A model generated the notes under the pieces. That model saw nothing but the letters and a program-made list of their open reading frames with translations, searched no databases and had not been told where the DNA came from. Source: JALYUA01 sp038229875 (GTDB taxonomy: Bacteria > Acidobacteriota > Thermoanaerobaculia > UBA5066 > Gp7-AA6). Taken from it: a stretch of 9,082 bases of DNA. How positions within the stretch are numbered: position 1 is the first letter of the stretch; every line of letters starts with the position of its first letter. The stretch lies in the NCBI GenBank assembly GCA_038229875.1, contig JBBROA010000146.1:1-9082 (forward strand), in the 5' to 3' direction. This document shows, piece after piece, positions 1 through 5,504 of the stretch. Position numbers and translations under genes: made by a program.

Positions 1-869
1 ACGATGGCGACCTCGCCGACCGGGAGCGACAGAAACCTCGCGCGATACCGCTCGAGGATCCGCGCGCCGACATCCGCGCCGACTGCGACCATGAGGGCCT
101 CGCGCGTCGCGAAGACTCCATGCTCGACCTGCGTGCATCCCGCGAGCGCGGCGGCGCGCATGCTCTCCGGGCTGTGGGCGTGCACCAGCGTCCGCAGCCC
201 CGCGGCGCGCGCCTCCCCGCACGCGGCGTCGAGCTGATCCTGCGAGAAGGTCTGCTTTCCACCTTCGCGAATGCTCTTCGAGGCGAAGATCTTGATGACG
301 TCGGCGCCCTCTGCCTTTCGCTCGCGGACCGCCTGCCGGAGCGCGTCCGGAGTCGCCTTCTCGTCGGAGAGGGGCTCGAGCGACGTCAGGACCCGTGGTC
401 CGGGAAGTCCGCGCTTCTCAACGGCGTCACGGAGGTCTTTCTCGGCGGGAGAGCCGACGCTCTGCACCGTGGTGAAGCCCGCCTGCAGCGTGCTCCAGAG
501 GTTCGCCGCCTGCGCGAGCGCGGTCTGGGCGGCGGTGTCCGGATCCTTTTCGGTGTGGAGGCGACCCTCGGCATTGAGCGTCCACGCGAGGTGCACGTGC
601 GTGTCGATCAACCCGGGGAGCACCGTGGTGCCGGTGAGGTCGTAATCGGCATTGCCGCGCAGGGTCGCGCCGCCCTCGGGGGTGATCGAAACGATTTTTC
701 CACCCGAGACGGTGAGGAGGACCGGTCGATCGGTGCGGCCACCGCGGCCGTCCAGGAACGCGTTTGCGCGGATGGTGACGGGCGTGTCCTGCGCCGGTGA
801 GGAGGCAGGAACACTCAGCAGCAGAAGAAGCGCGACGCGGAGAGGACGCTTCGAGAGAACGGATCTCAT
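1..869 (-). CDS. Exported metal-dependent amidohydrolase (imidazolonepropionase/prolidase-like), N-terminal part
   Basis: The gene is open from ATG 869 to the left edge, giving 289 residues without a stop; the C-terminus lies outside the window. Residues 1-26 form a Sec signal peptide (basic MRSVLSKR, then a Leu-rich core, probable cleavage after SPA). The mature protein starts with a small beta domain and then shows amidohydrolase metal motifs: GLIDTHVHL with H91 and H93, VIKIF with K193 as the expected carboxylated bridging lysine, LVHAH with H230/H232, and VEHG with H250. The last expected ligand, an Asp, would lie beyond the edge. Family members hydrolyse amide or cyclic amide bonds, often of dipeptides; the substrate cannot be told here. 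No Shine-Dalgarno sequence precedes the ATG. The stretch after H250 is a few residues shorter than I expect for relatives, but it is too close to the edge to judge. Family is confident, substrate unknown. Confidence 0.88.
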   Translation of the reverse strand, partial: MRSVLSKRPLRVALLLLLSVPASSPAQDTPVTIRANAFLDGRGGRTDRPVLLTVSGGKIVSITPEGGATLRGNADYDLTGTTVLPGLIDTHVHLAWTLNAEGRLHTEKDPDTAAQTALAQAANLWSTLQAGFTTVQSVGSPAEKDLRDAVEKRGLPGPRVLTSLEPLSDEKATPDALRQAVRERKAEGADVIKIFASKSIREGGKQTFSQDQLDAACGEARAAGLRTLVHAHSPESMRAAALAGCTQVEHGVFATREALMVAVGADVGARILERYRARFLSLPVGEVAI

Positions 870-875
870 GGGCGC

Positions 876-881
876 AGTGTA
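876..881 (-). promoter_or_regulatory. Possible -10 box of the amidohydrolase gene, implying a leaderless mRNA
   Basis: Read on the minus strand, TACACT lies 6 bases before the ATG at 869. A -10 box there would place transcription initiation at or next to the start codon. That fits the absence of any Shine-Dalgarno sequence. I see no convincing -35 box at 16-18 bp spacing, so this rests on one hexamer. Confidence 0.25.
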
Positions 882-906
882 GCTTTGGGTTGGGGCTCGA
901 ACCGGA

Positions 907-1182
907 ATGTAAACAACCGACCGACGATCCCCGCGCGCCTTCGTCATCGCACTGATGCTCGCGACGATCGCCTGCGCTCAGGTAACGAAGCAGCTCGCGC
1001 GCTCCTCGTTGACCTCGCGACCCGTGACGGGCGGTCCCGTGACTTTCGTCCTGGCCCGGAACTACGGAGCGTTTCTCTCCGTCGGGGAGCGACTCCCGGG
1101 ATGGGTCCGCGCTGGACTCTTCACCGCCGGCGTCGCAGTGGCGCTGCTCGTGGGCGTCCGCATGCTCTGCCGGCGTCTCAAA
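907..1182 (+). pseudogene. lspA: Decayed, truncated signal peptidase II (LspA-like) remnant
   Basis: From ATG 907 the frame reads M, then stop (TAA 910-912), then TTDRRSPRAFVIALMLATIA, CAQVTKQLAR and LARNYGAFLSVG, followed by a second hydrophobic segment ending RRLK. This matches the first half of lipoprotein signal peptidase: TM1, the D-Q-x-T-K box and the N-x-GAFLS box, then TM2. Three defects are visible. Codon 2 is TAA where AAA would give a normal start. The Asp of the DQxTK box is Ala (A24, GCT, one base from GAT). The second half, with the NxxDR and FNxAD catalytic Asp motifs and the last two membrane segments, is missing; from 1183 the frame runs through repeat DNA to TAG 1420-1422. 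An in-frame ATG at 955 could still make a short non-catalytic peptide. I infer a dead lspA paralogue. Confidence 0.72.
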
Positions 1183-1250
1183 CCGCCGTCACCCCGGCGC
1201 GTGGGCAAAGGGAGCGGAGCTGCGCTTCCGCCGAGCTGGTGGCGAAGCTC

Positions 1251-1299
1251 GCCCCGAGAGGAGTCTCCCGACCAGAGGGAGGGAGGAGCCGCTCGGGGC
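1251..1299. repeat. Palindromic intergenic sequence
   Basis: GCCCCGAG (1251-1258) pairs with CTCGGGGC (1292-1299), and a CTCCC/GGGAG inner pair lies between them. It sits in the repeat-rich stretch (1183-1460) between the lspA-like remnant and the Spy-like gene. No intact gene is visible in that stretch. It may be part of a larger repeat or a terminator-like structure. Confidence 0.45.
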
Positions 1300-1318
1300 G
1301 GGAGCCGTAGCGAACGAA

Positions 1319-1420
1319 GCGAGCAGGCCGGCGGTCGAGGCCGCGTCCGGCCGAGCCGCCGGCCGGTGCCTTCGCGGCGCACGGCGAAGGCAGCTCGCGC
1401 AGTGAGCGGAGGCGACGGTT
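1319..1420 (-). repeat. Structured dispersed repeat, copy A (three-way junction)
   Basis: Read on the minus strand, it begins with AACCGTCGCCTCCGCT (1420-1405). An outer helix GCGAGC/GCTCGC (1398-1393 with 1324-1319) follows. Helix a is TGCCTTCGC/GCGAAGGCA (1392-1384 with 1375-1367). A CC linker leads to helix b, GGCCGGCGG/CCGCCGGCC (1364-1356 with 1334-1326), which encloses a 21-base segment with a GGCC/GGCC stem and a GGACGC loop. A single T closes the junction. The same plan occurs at 6538-6630 with different helix sequences. A partial second head (GGCGACGGTTT, plus strand 1422-1432) lies alongside. The element points away from the Spy-like gene and toward the lspA-like remnant. Confidence 0.75.
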
Positions 1421-1464
1421 AGGCGACGGTTTGTAACCGACGAGCCCCCGAGATCGTCTTTCCT

Positions 1465-1494
1465 TGTGCATCGGAAGAAACATGTGCATCGGAA
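1465..1494. repeat. 12-bp direct repeat at 18-bp period upstream of the Spy-like gene
   Basis: TGTGCATCGGAA occurs at 1465-1476 and again exactly at 1483-1494, separated by 6 bases. The start codon is 35 bases further on. The placement fits a dimeric regulator site or a small duplication in the leader. I recognise no specific regulator box. The sequence is less GC-rich than its surroundings. Confidence 0.6.
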
Positions 1495-1529
1495 TAACGA
1501 ACGGGTCGGCTCATACAAAGGAGTTCTCA

Positions 1530-1976
1530 ATGAAACGGATCGCCTCGGTTCTCGCCTTTTCGATCATTACGACGATCGCGTTCAGCGCCTCGAGCTCGGC
1601 GCAGGATCTCCGTCCGGCCGGCCGGCCTCATCCGCCGGGCTCCGGGTTCGCTCTGAGACACCTCCGCCATTGTCTGTCGGCCGTCGATCTCACGGCGGAA
1701 CAGCAGTCGTCGATCGAGACCATCCTCTCGGGAGCGCAGGCGACGCTCCAGGCCGAAGCTCAATCCGTGAAAGCCGCTCGGCAGAAGGTCAAGTCGGACC
1801 TCGCCGCGGGTGCCGACGCGTGCGTGATCGGCGCCGACGTCGTCGCTCAGCAGGCCGGCGCGACGAAGCTGCGCGCCGACCTCGCGGCGGTTCGCAACCA
1901 GGTGCTCGCGAAGCTCACTCCGGATCAGCAGAACAAGGTAGAGGAGTGTTTCCAGGAAGAACGGCACCGGCGCTGA
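1530..1976 (+). CDS. Spy/CpxP-like small periplasmic protein with LTxxQ motifs
   Basis: The product has 148 residues. ATG 1530 is chosen because AAAGGAG (1517-1523) precedes it by 6 bases and a clean Sec signal follows (MKRIASVLAF to SSSA, cleavage after A24). The longer in-frame start at 1464 would bury the signal peptide. The mature part is helical, with LTAEQ (54-58) and LTPDQ (129-133), the motif type of Spy/CpxP periplasmic chaperones and metal-stress sensors. Those proteins bind unfolded proteins or damp two-component sensors. Three cysteines (C48, C98, C140) are unusual for E. coli Spy and could form a disulfide or bind metal. The C-terminus is basic (ERHRR). A 12-bp direct repeat lies upstream and a GC-rich hairpin downstream. 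Family is likely; the exact job is unknown. Confidence 0.75.
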   Translation: MKRIASVLAFSIITTIAFSASSSAQDLRPAGRPHPPGSGFALRHLRHCLSAVDLTAEQQSSIETILSGAQATLQAEAQSVKAARQKVKSDLAAGADACVIGADVVAQQAGATKLRADLAAVRNQVLAKLTPDQQNKVEECFQEERHRR

Positions 1977-1994
1977 GACGTTTGTCGGGGGTCG

Positions 1995-2027
1995 TCCGGG
2001 GAGAGGCGGGAGGCCGTCCTCCCCGGA
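1995..2027 (+). terminator. Hairpin after the Spy-like gene
   Basis: TCCGGGGAG (1995-2003) and CTCCCCGGA (2019-2027) form a perfect 9-bp stem around a 15-base loop, starting 18 bases after the stop codon. No T-run follows, so intrinsic termination is uncertain. Confidence 0.4.
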
Positions 2028-2089
2028 GCGCGGTCGCCTCCGGGAAGGCTTCGAGCCCCCGTGCGCCGTCGGTGTGATTCACTGATGCG

Positions 2090-2899
2090 GTGACGAAGGA
2101 CCTGGGGGACTTCGAGCGGCAGCACGAGACGGTCCGGGCGGAATTCACGCGACAGGCCGCGAGCTGGGGCAGAGACGTTATCTCCGACGACCTGCGTTGG
2201 GCCGTCGAACGGCTCGGCCTCGAACGCGACGACGACGTCCTCGACGTGGCCGCCGGAACCGGACTCCTGAGCCGCGCCATCGCGCCCCGCGTTCGTTCCG
2301 TCGTGGCGCTCGACCTGACCCCCGAGATGATGGCGCAAGGCCGGCGCGCGGCCGACCGCGAGAAGCTTTCGAACGTGCGTTTCGAAAAGGGAGTCGCCGA
2401 AGACCTCCCCTACGACCCGAGCTCGTTCGACATGGTCGTCACGCGGTTTTCCGTGCACCACTTCCAGAACCCCGGCGCGGTGCTCCTGGAGATGGCTCGT
2501 GTCTGCCGGACCGGCGGACGCGTCGCGGTGATCGACATCGTGGCGCCGGAGGACTCGGAGCTGGCTGCCCACTACAACCACCTGGAAAGACTCCGCGACC
2601 CGTCGCACACGCGCGCGCTTTCGGCCGGGGAGCTCGACCGGCTCGTCCAGGAAAGCGGAATCCGGATCAGCGGCAAATTCCTCCGCGATGTGGCGAATTC
2701 CCTGGAGGACTGGCTGGACCGGACGGCGACCCCCGTCGCGGCGCGCGAGCAGATCGTGCGCGACCTGCAGATCGAGCTCGATGAAGGTCCCTCGACCGGG
2801 ATGCGCCCGTATCTGCGCGACGACCGACTCATGTTCCTCCACACCTGGAGCGTCGTCGTCGGCGTCCGCAGGCGAGAGGCCGGAGAGGCGAGAAGGTAA
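2090..2899 (+). CDS. Class I SAM-dependent methyltransferase (UbiE/Methyltransf_11 type)
   Basis: The product is 269 residues, starting at GTG 2090. An in-frame TGA at 2075-2077 leaves no room for an earlier start, and the next Met is deep inside the domain. Rossmann-fold motifs are clear: VLDVAAGTG (50-58) is the SAM-binding motif I. VVALDLTPEMM (71-81) carries the acidic residue D75 for the ribose hydroxyls. VAEDLPYDPSSFDMV (102-116) is motif II, followed by VHHF and a GGRVAVIDI strand. About 100 C-terminal residues form a mixed cap that probably shapes the substrate pocket. UbiE-type enzymes methylate quinones or other small molecules; the substrate is not evident. It is a soluble cytoplasmic protein. 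No Shine-Dalgarno sequence is visible before the GTG. It lies 113 bases after the Spy-like gene on the same strand, with a hairpin between, so it is probably transcribed separately. Confidence 0.88.
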   Translation: MTKDLGDFERQHETVRAEFTRQAASWGRDVISDDLRWAVERLGLERDDDVLDVAAGTGLLSRAIAPRVRSVVALDLTPEMMAQGRRAADREKLSNVRFEKGVAEDLPYDPSSFDMVVTRFSVHHFQNPGAVLLEMARVCRTGGRVAVIDIVAPEDSELAAHYNHLERLRDPSHTRALSAGELDRLVQESGIRISGKFLRDVANSLEDWLDRTATPVAAREQIVRDLQIELDEGPSTGMRPYLRDDRLMFLHTWSVVVGVRRREAGEARR

Positions 2900-2942
2900 C
2901 GGACGCACTCATCCGGTAGAAAAGTCCGGTAGCAAGCCGCCT

Positions 2943-2968
2943 CCCTCTTCCCGCGCCCGGGGAGAGGG
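2943..2968. repeat. REP-like GC-rich palindrome
   Basis: CCCTCTTCCCG (2943-2953) and CGGGGAGAGGG (2958-2968) pair over 11 positions with one G-U and a 4-base loop. It is followed by TTCGAGTGAGGGGG. This resembles a widespread bacterial intergenic palindrome type (CCCTCTCCCCG...CGGGGAGAGGGTTCGGGTGAGGG). It lies between two convergent genes and could also help terminate both. Confidence 0.55.
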
Positions 2969-2984
2969 TTCGAGTGAGGGGGCT

Positions 2985-3017
2985 GGCTCCCGAGGTTTCG
3001 CGAACCTCCGGGAAGCC
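2985..3017. terminator. Bidirectional terminator-like hairpin
   Basis: GGCT-CCCG-AGGTT (2985-2997) pairs with AACCT-CGGG-AGCC (3003-3017), giving 13 bp with two single-base bulges (C3008, A3013) and a TCGCG loop. It lies between the convergent methyltransferase and nitronate monooxygenase genes, the expected place for a shared terminator. No T-tract is present. Confidence 0.5.
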
Positions 3018-3020
3018 GGG

Positions 3021-3050
3021 TTATGGCACGTTACCGCACGCTACCGCACT
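3021..3050. repeat. Decamer tandem array over the stop codon of the nitronate monooxygenase gene
   Basis: Three 10-bp units, TTATGGCACG, TTACCGCACG and CTACCGCACT, lie head to tail. The minus-strand gene ends within the third unit (TAG at 3041-3043). Read on that strand the units end in TAG, TAA and TAA. Confidence 0.55.
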
Positions 3051-4012
3051 ACCGAGCGCAGACGCTCAATCGTCTCTTCGGCTTCGCGGACCAGCCGCAG
3101 GACGATCTCTGCCGCGGGCTCCAGCGCGTCGATCAGGCCGGCCTCCTGCCCGATGAAGAGGGCTGCGCCCGAGGCATCGCCCTCCTGAAAGGCGCGCATC
3201 ATCGCGGCGCCCGCTTCGGAGCGACGCGCCCGCAGCTCCGCCTCCCGCCCTGACCACGTTTCGATGAACCGATTGCGGACGACGCGGGACCACGCTCCCG
3301 GCCAGACGCGGCCCCGCGCGATGTCGGGGATCTCGGTCAGCAGAGTGTCGTGTCCGTCGGACGCGAGCAAAGCCTGTTTGAAACCGGCGGCGACCGGCGC
3401 CTCAGGTGTCGCGAGAAAACGCGTCCCGAGAAGCGCGCCCTCCGCTCCGAGCGCGAGCGCGGCGGCGAGGCCCTGCCCGGTGGCGATTCCCCCGGCGGCG
3501 AGAACGGGAACGGGCGAAACCGCCCGGACCACCTGCGGGACGAGGGCCATCGTCGCCATGACTCCCACGTGGCCGCCACCCTCGGTTCCCTGCGCGACGA
3601 TCGCGTCCGCGCCCGCCTCGGCGGCTCGGCGCGCCTCGGACACGGTCGAGACCATGTGGAGCACGAGAGCGCCGGCGTCGCGCGCGCGGGAAAAGAAAGG
3701 GCGCAGGTCCTGGTCCGGCCAGGGCCATCCCGTCGAGAACACACGAGGCTCCGCCTCGAGCACGGCGTCAAAGGCGGCGGCGTCCACCTCGAAAAGCAGA
3801 AGGTTCATTCCGAAAGGCCTCTCGGTTTTCGCGCGGATGCCGCGCGCCGCTTCGAGGATCCACTCTCGCGAACGTCCCGCGCATCCCACGATCCCGAGTC
3901 CCCCTGCGGCGGAGACGGCGGCGACGAGGTCCGCTCCCGTCGCCGCGCCCATTCCGCCCAGGAACACCGGGTGGTCGATCCCGAACAGCTCGGTGGCGCG
4001 CGTCCGGATCAT
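3041..4012 (-). CDS. Nitronate monooxygenase / 2-nitropropane dioxygenase family FMN enzyme
   Basis: The product has 323 residues from ATG 4012. It is a TIM-barrel flavoprotein: the N-terminal PVFLGGMG (15-22) and AAGGLGIVG (35-43) are typical FMN-contact loops. GTEGGGHVG (142-150) carries H148, the position of the catalytic base of class I nitronate monooxygenases. PVLAAGGIATG (169-179) followed by GALLGTRFLAT binds the FMN phosphate. The family oxidises alkyl nitronates such as propionate 3-nitronate. Related FabK-type enoyl-ACP reductases share the fold, but the Gly-rich His motif and no fatty-acid neighbours favour the oxygenase. It is cytoplasmic. GGCGGTGAG just upstream of the ATG may act as ribosome binding site. 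The gene is divergent from osmC across 243 bases and convergent with the methyltransferase; its last codons overlap a decamer array. Confidence 0.85.
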   Translation of the reverse strand: MIRTRATELFGIDHPVFLGGMGAATGADLVAAVSAAGGLGIVGCAGRSREWILEAARGIRAKTERPFGMNLLLFEVDAAAFDAVLEAEPRVFSTGWPWPDQDLRPFFSRARDAGALVLHMVSTVSEARRAAEAGADAIVAQGTEGGGHVGVMATMALVPQVVRAVSPVPVLAAGGIATGQGLAAALALGAEGALLGTRFLATPEAPVAAGFKQALLASDGHDTLLTEIPDIARGRVWPGAWSRVVRNRFIETWSGREAELRARRSEAGAAMMRAFQEGDASGAALFIGQEAGLIDALEPAAEIVLRLVREAEETIERLRSVVR

Positions 4013-4210
4013 GAACCGCTCACCGCCTGGTGATCATCACTTCCGGACGACGGGAAACCATCAGAAGCGGCGAAAGACCAGGAAAGGAACTTCCTCATGC
4101 GCCCTCCACATGTCGTCGAACGACTCCGAACACCCGGCGGGGCGGCATTGTAAAAGAAACCCGGGCGCCGTCGCACCCTGCGCGCTTTGCGCGAAGTGCG
4201 CTACGGTCGG

Positions 4211-4242
4211 CTTTCCTGAACCTGAACTTTCCTGAACCTGAA
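4211..4242 (+). repeat. Exact 16-bp tandem duplication in the osmC leader
   Basis: CTTTCCTGAACCTGAA is present twice back to back (4211-4226, 4227-4242) without a mismatch. The second copy runs directly into the AAAGGAGG ribosome binding site. In the rest of the 4013-4255 intergenic region I see no further gene; it must hold divergent promoters for the NMO and osmC genes, but no clear -35/-10 pair stands out. Confidence 0.7.
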
Positions 4243-4255
4243 AAAGGAGGCTCGC

Positions 4256-4681
4256 ATGAAGCGGAAAGCATCGGCGGAATGGAATGGAGACTTGAAGACC
4301 GGGAAGGGGGCGATCTCGACCGACAGCGGCGTGCTCTCGGCGACCCCCTACTCGTTTACGACGCGCTTCGAAAACGGCAAGGGGACGAATCCCGAGGAGC
4401 TGATCGCGGCCGCCCACGCGGGCTGCTACACGATGGCGCTCTCGGGGGAGCTCGGCAAGGCTGGACTGGTTGCGGAAAGCCTTCGCACTTCGGCGACAGT
4501 CACGCTCGAGAAGCTCGAGGTCGGCTGGAGCGTCACCGAATCGCATCTCGAAGTCGTGGCGAAGATCCCGGGGGCGTCAGCGGAAGCCTTCCAGACGGCG
4601 ACCCGCGCGGCGGAAACCGGCTGCCCGATTTCCCGACTGCTCAAGGCGAAGATCACTCTCGACGCGCGCCTTGAGGCGTGA
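4256..4681 (+). CDS. osmC: OsmC-type organic hydroperoxide reductase
   Basis: The product has 141 residues, the usual OsmC/Ohr length. ATG 4256 sits 5 bases after AAAAAGGAGG. The sequence is canonical for OsmC: N-terminal KASAEWNGDLKTGKG, then F-x-x-x-G-x-G-TNPEELIAAAHAGCYTMAL with E48 and the peroxidatic C57. The resolving C123 lies in TGCPISRLL. R37 is the likely arginine that activates the peroxide. The enzyme reduces organic hydroperoxides through a C57-C123 disulfide, usually recycled by lipoylated proteins, in the cytoplasm. The closing ALKAKITL-type strand is present as LKAKITLDARLEA. OsmC is preferred over Ohr from the TNPEELIAAAHAGC signature. The divergent nitronate monooxygenase is also redox-related, so shared control from the common intergenic region is possible. 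The stop codon is the first TGA of a heptamer array. Confidence 0.92.
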   Translation: MKRKASAEWNGDLKTGKGAISTDSGVLSATPYSFTTRFENGKGTNPEELIAAAHAGCYTMALSGELGKAGLVAESLRTSATVTLEKLEVGWSVTESHLEVVAKIPGASAEAFQTATRAAETGCPISRLLKAKITLDARLEA

Positions 4682-4739
4682 CGGGTGACGGCGCGCGGCT
4701 GACGGCGCACGGCTGACGGCTGACGGCTCGAACTGACGG
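4679..4739 (+). repeat. Heptanucleotide tandem array TGACGGC starting at the osmC stop codon
   Basis: TGACGG occurs at 4679, 4686, 4700, 4714, 4721 and 4734. Up to 4727 the spacing is strictly 7 or 14 bases, with degenerate units GCGCGGC (4693) and GCACGGC (4707) filling the gaps. The osmC stop TGA is the first unit. A 6-base unit precedes the last copy. Confidence 0.75.
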
Positions 4740-4752
4740 ACCGCGGGAGTCG

Positions 4753-4801
4753 GGGAGCCGGCGCGGGCGACGACGCCCTCGCCCGGCCCTTCCCGGCTCC
4801 C
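4753..4801. terminator. Nested hairpin between convergent genes
   Basis: GGGAGCCGG (4753-4761) pairs perfectly with CCGGCTCCC (4793-4801). Inside it CGGGCGA (4764-4770) pairs with TCGCCCG (4779-4785). On the plus strand GGTTTCATTTCATC follows, a weak T-rich tail. The position suits a shared terminator for osmC (+) and the NTF2-like gene (-). Confidence 0.6.
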
Positions 4802-4856
4802 GGTTTCATTTCATCGAGCGCCGCGGTGGAGGCGGGGAGGCGCCGGCTCGCGTTTC

Positions 4857-5429
4857 CTATTTGAGGAATTCACGCGGAATCTTCGTCGCGGGAGTCTCGT
4901 CTCTCCAGGTCGCGGAGGCGATCCACCACCGGGCGCCGTCGAAGAAAAGCTGAAGACTGTTGATTCCCCGATCGATCACCGGGCCTTCGGGGGACCGGCG
5001 GCTCTCATAGGTGCTGAACACGCTCGCGATCTCGCCGAAGCGGAGGACAGTCCGATGCACCTCGCGCTCGTCGAATCCCTTCGAGACCAGCGAGAGATCC
5101 GTCTTGTCGACGTAATCCTGATGGGACATGACGCTCGGAACGCTTTTCCCGCCCGGTTTTTCCTCCACGGCAACGAACCGCACATCCGGGATGTAGAGCG
5201 TCCGGTCTCTCGCCCACTGGCGCGGCCGGCCGGCGGGACCCGAGATCACGTCGTAATACGCCTTTACGATCGCGTCGATCGTCGCAACGTCGGAGGGAAG
5301 CGCCTCCGCCGCGCCGACAGCGACATGCGCGGCACGGACTTCGGGAGCGGGAGCGGTCGCTTGCGCCTCCCCGGAGGCGCGGAGAGCAAGAGCGAAGCCG
5401 AGAGCAGTCGCGGCAGTCCATTTCCTCAT
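4857..5429 (-). CDS. Exported NTF2-like (SnoaL/DUF4440-type fold) protein
   Basis: The product has 190 residues from ATG 5429, which AAAAGGAG precedes by about 6 bases. Residues 1-22 look like a Sec signal (MRKWTAATALGFALALRASG, probable cleavage near GEA). An Ala/Pro-rich spacer follows, then an NTF2-like domain from about residue 46. It begins with ATIDAIVKAYYDVISGPAG, continues through LYIPDVRFVAVEE and HQDYVD, and ends with the beta strands VHRTVLRFGEIASVFSTYE, RGINSLQLFFDGARWWIAS and W-RDE. This cone-shaped fold serves as an enzyme (isomerase/cyclase types) or a small-molecule binder. No catalytic His/Asp pair can be assigned with certainty. The gene starts 73 bases after the membrane protein gene on the same strand, so co-transcription is likely. 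Fold is fairly confident; function unknown. Confidence 0.72.
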   Translation of the reverse strand: MRKWTAATALGFALALRASGEAQATAPAPEVRAAHVAVGAAEALPSDVATIDAIVKAYYDVISGPAGRPRQWARDRTLYIPDVRFVAVEEKPGGKSVPSVMSHQDYVDKTDLSLVSKGFDEREVHRTVLRFGEIASVFSTYESRRSPEGPVIDRGINSLQLFFDGARWWIASATWRDETPATKIPREFLK

Positions 5430-5473
5430 GCGGGCTCCTTTTCTTCTGACTCGAAAGACCTGGTGGATCGCCA

Positions 5474-5504
5474 GCGCGCCGCTCGCCGCTCGCCGCTCGC
5501 CGCT
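5474..5504. repeat. Heptanucleotide tandem array GCTCGCC at the end of the membrane protein gene
   Basis: GCTCGCC is repeated exactly at 5481, 5488 and 5495, with a degenerate unit GCGCGCC before (5474) and GCT after (5502-5504). The array reaches into the stop codon (5503-5505) of the minus-strand membrane protein gene and lies between the two genes of the probable operon. Confidence 0.7.

Noticed and set aside
1925..2908. Minus-strand open frame (327 residues) opposite the methyltransferase gene
   Set aside because: The plus strand carries unmistakable SAM-binding motifs over the same bases; the minus frame has shadow composition.
4061..4150. Minus-strand peptide ending FDDMWRAHEEVPFLVFRRF in the NMO/osmC intergenic region
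   Set aside because: The open frame comes from the antisense of osmC and has no start or ribosome binding site of its own in the intergenic part. The ending looks protein-like but is too short to support a gene.
4753..4801. Inverted repeat considered as an insertion-sequence terminus
   Set aside because: The arms are only 49 bp apart with no transposase, and the location between convergent genes fits a terminator better.
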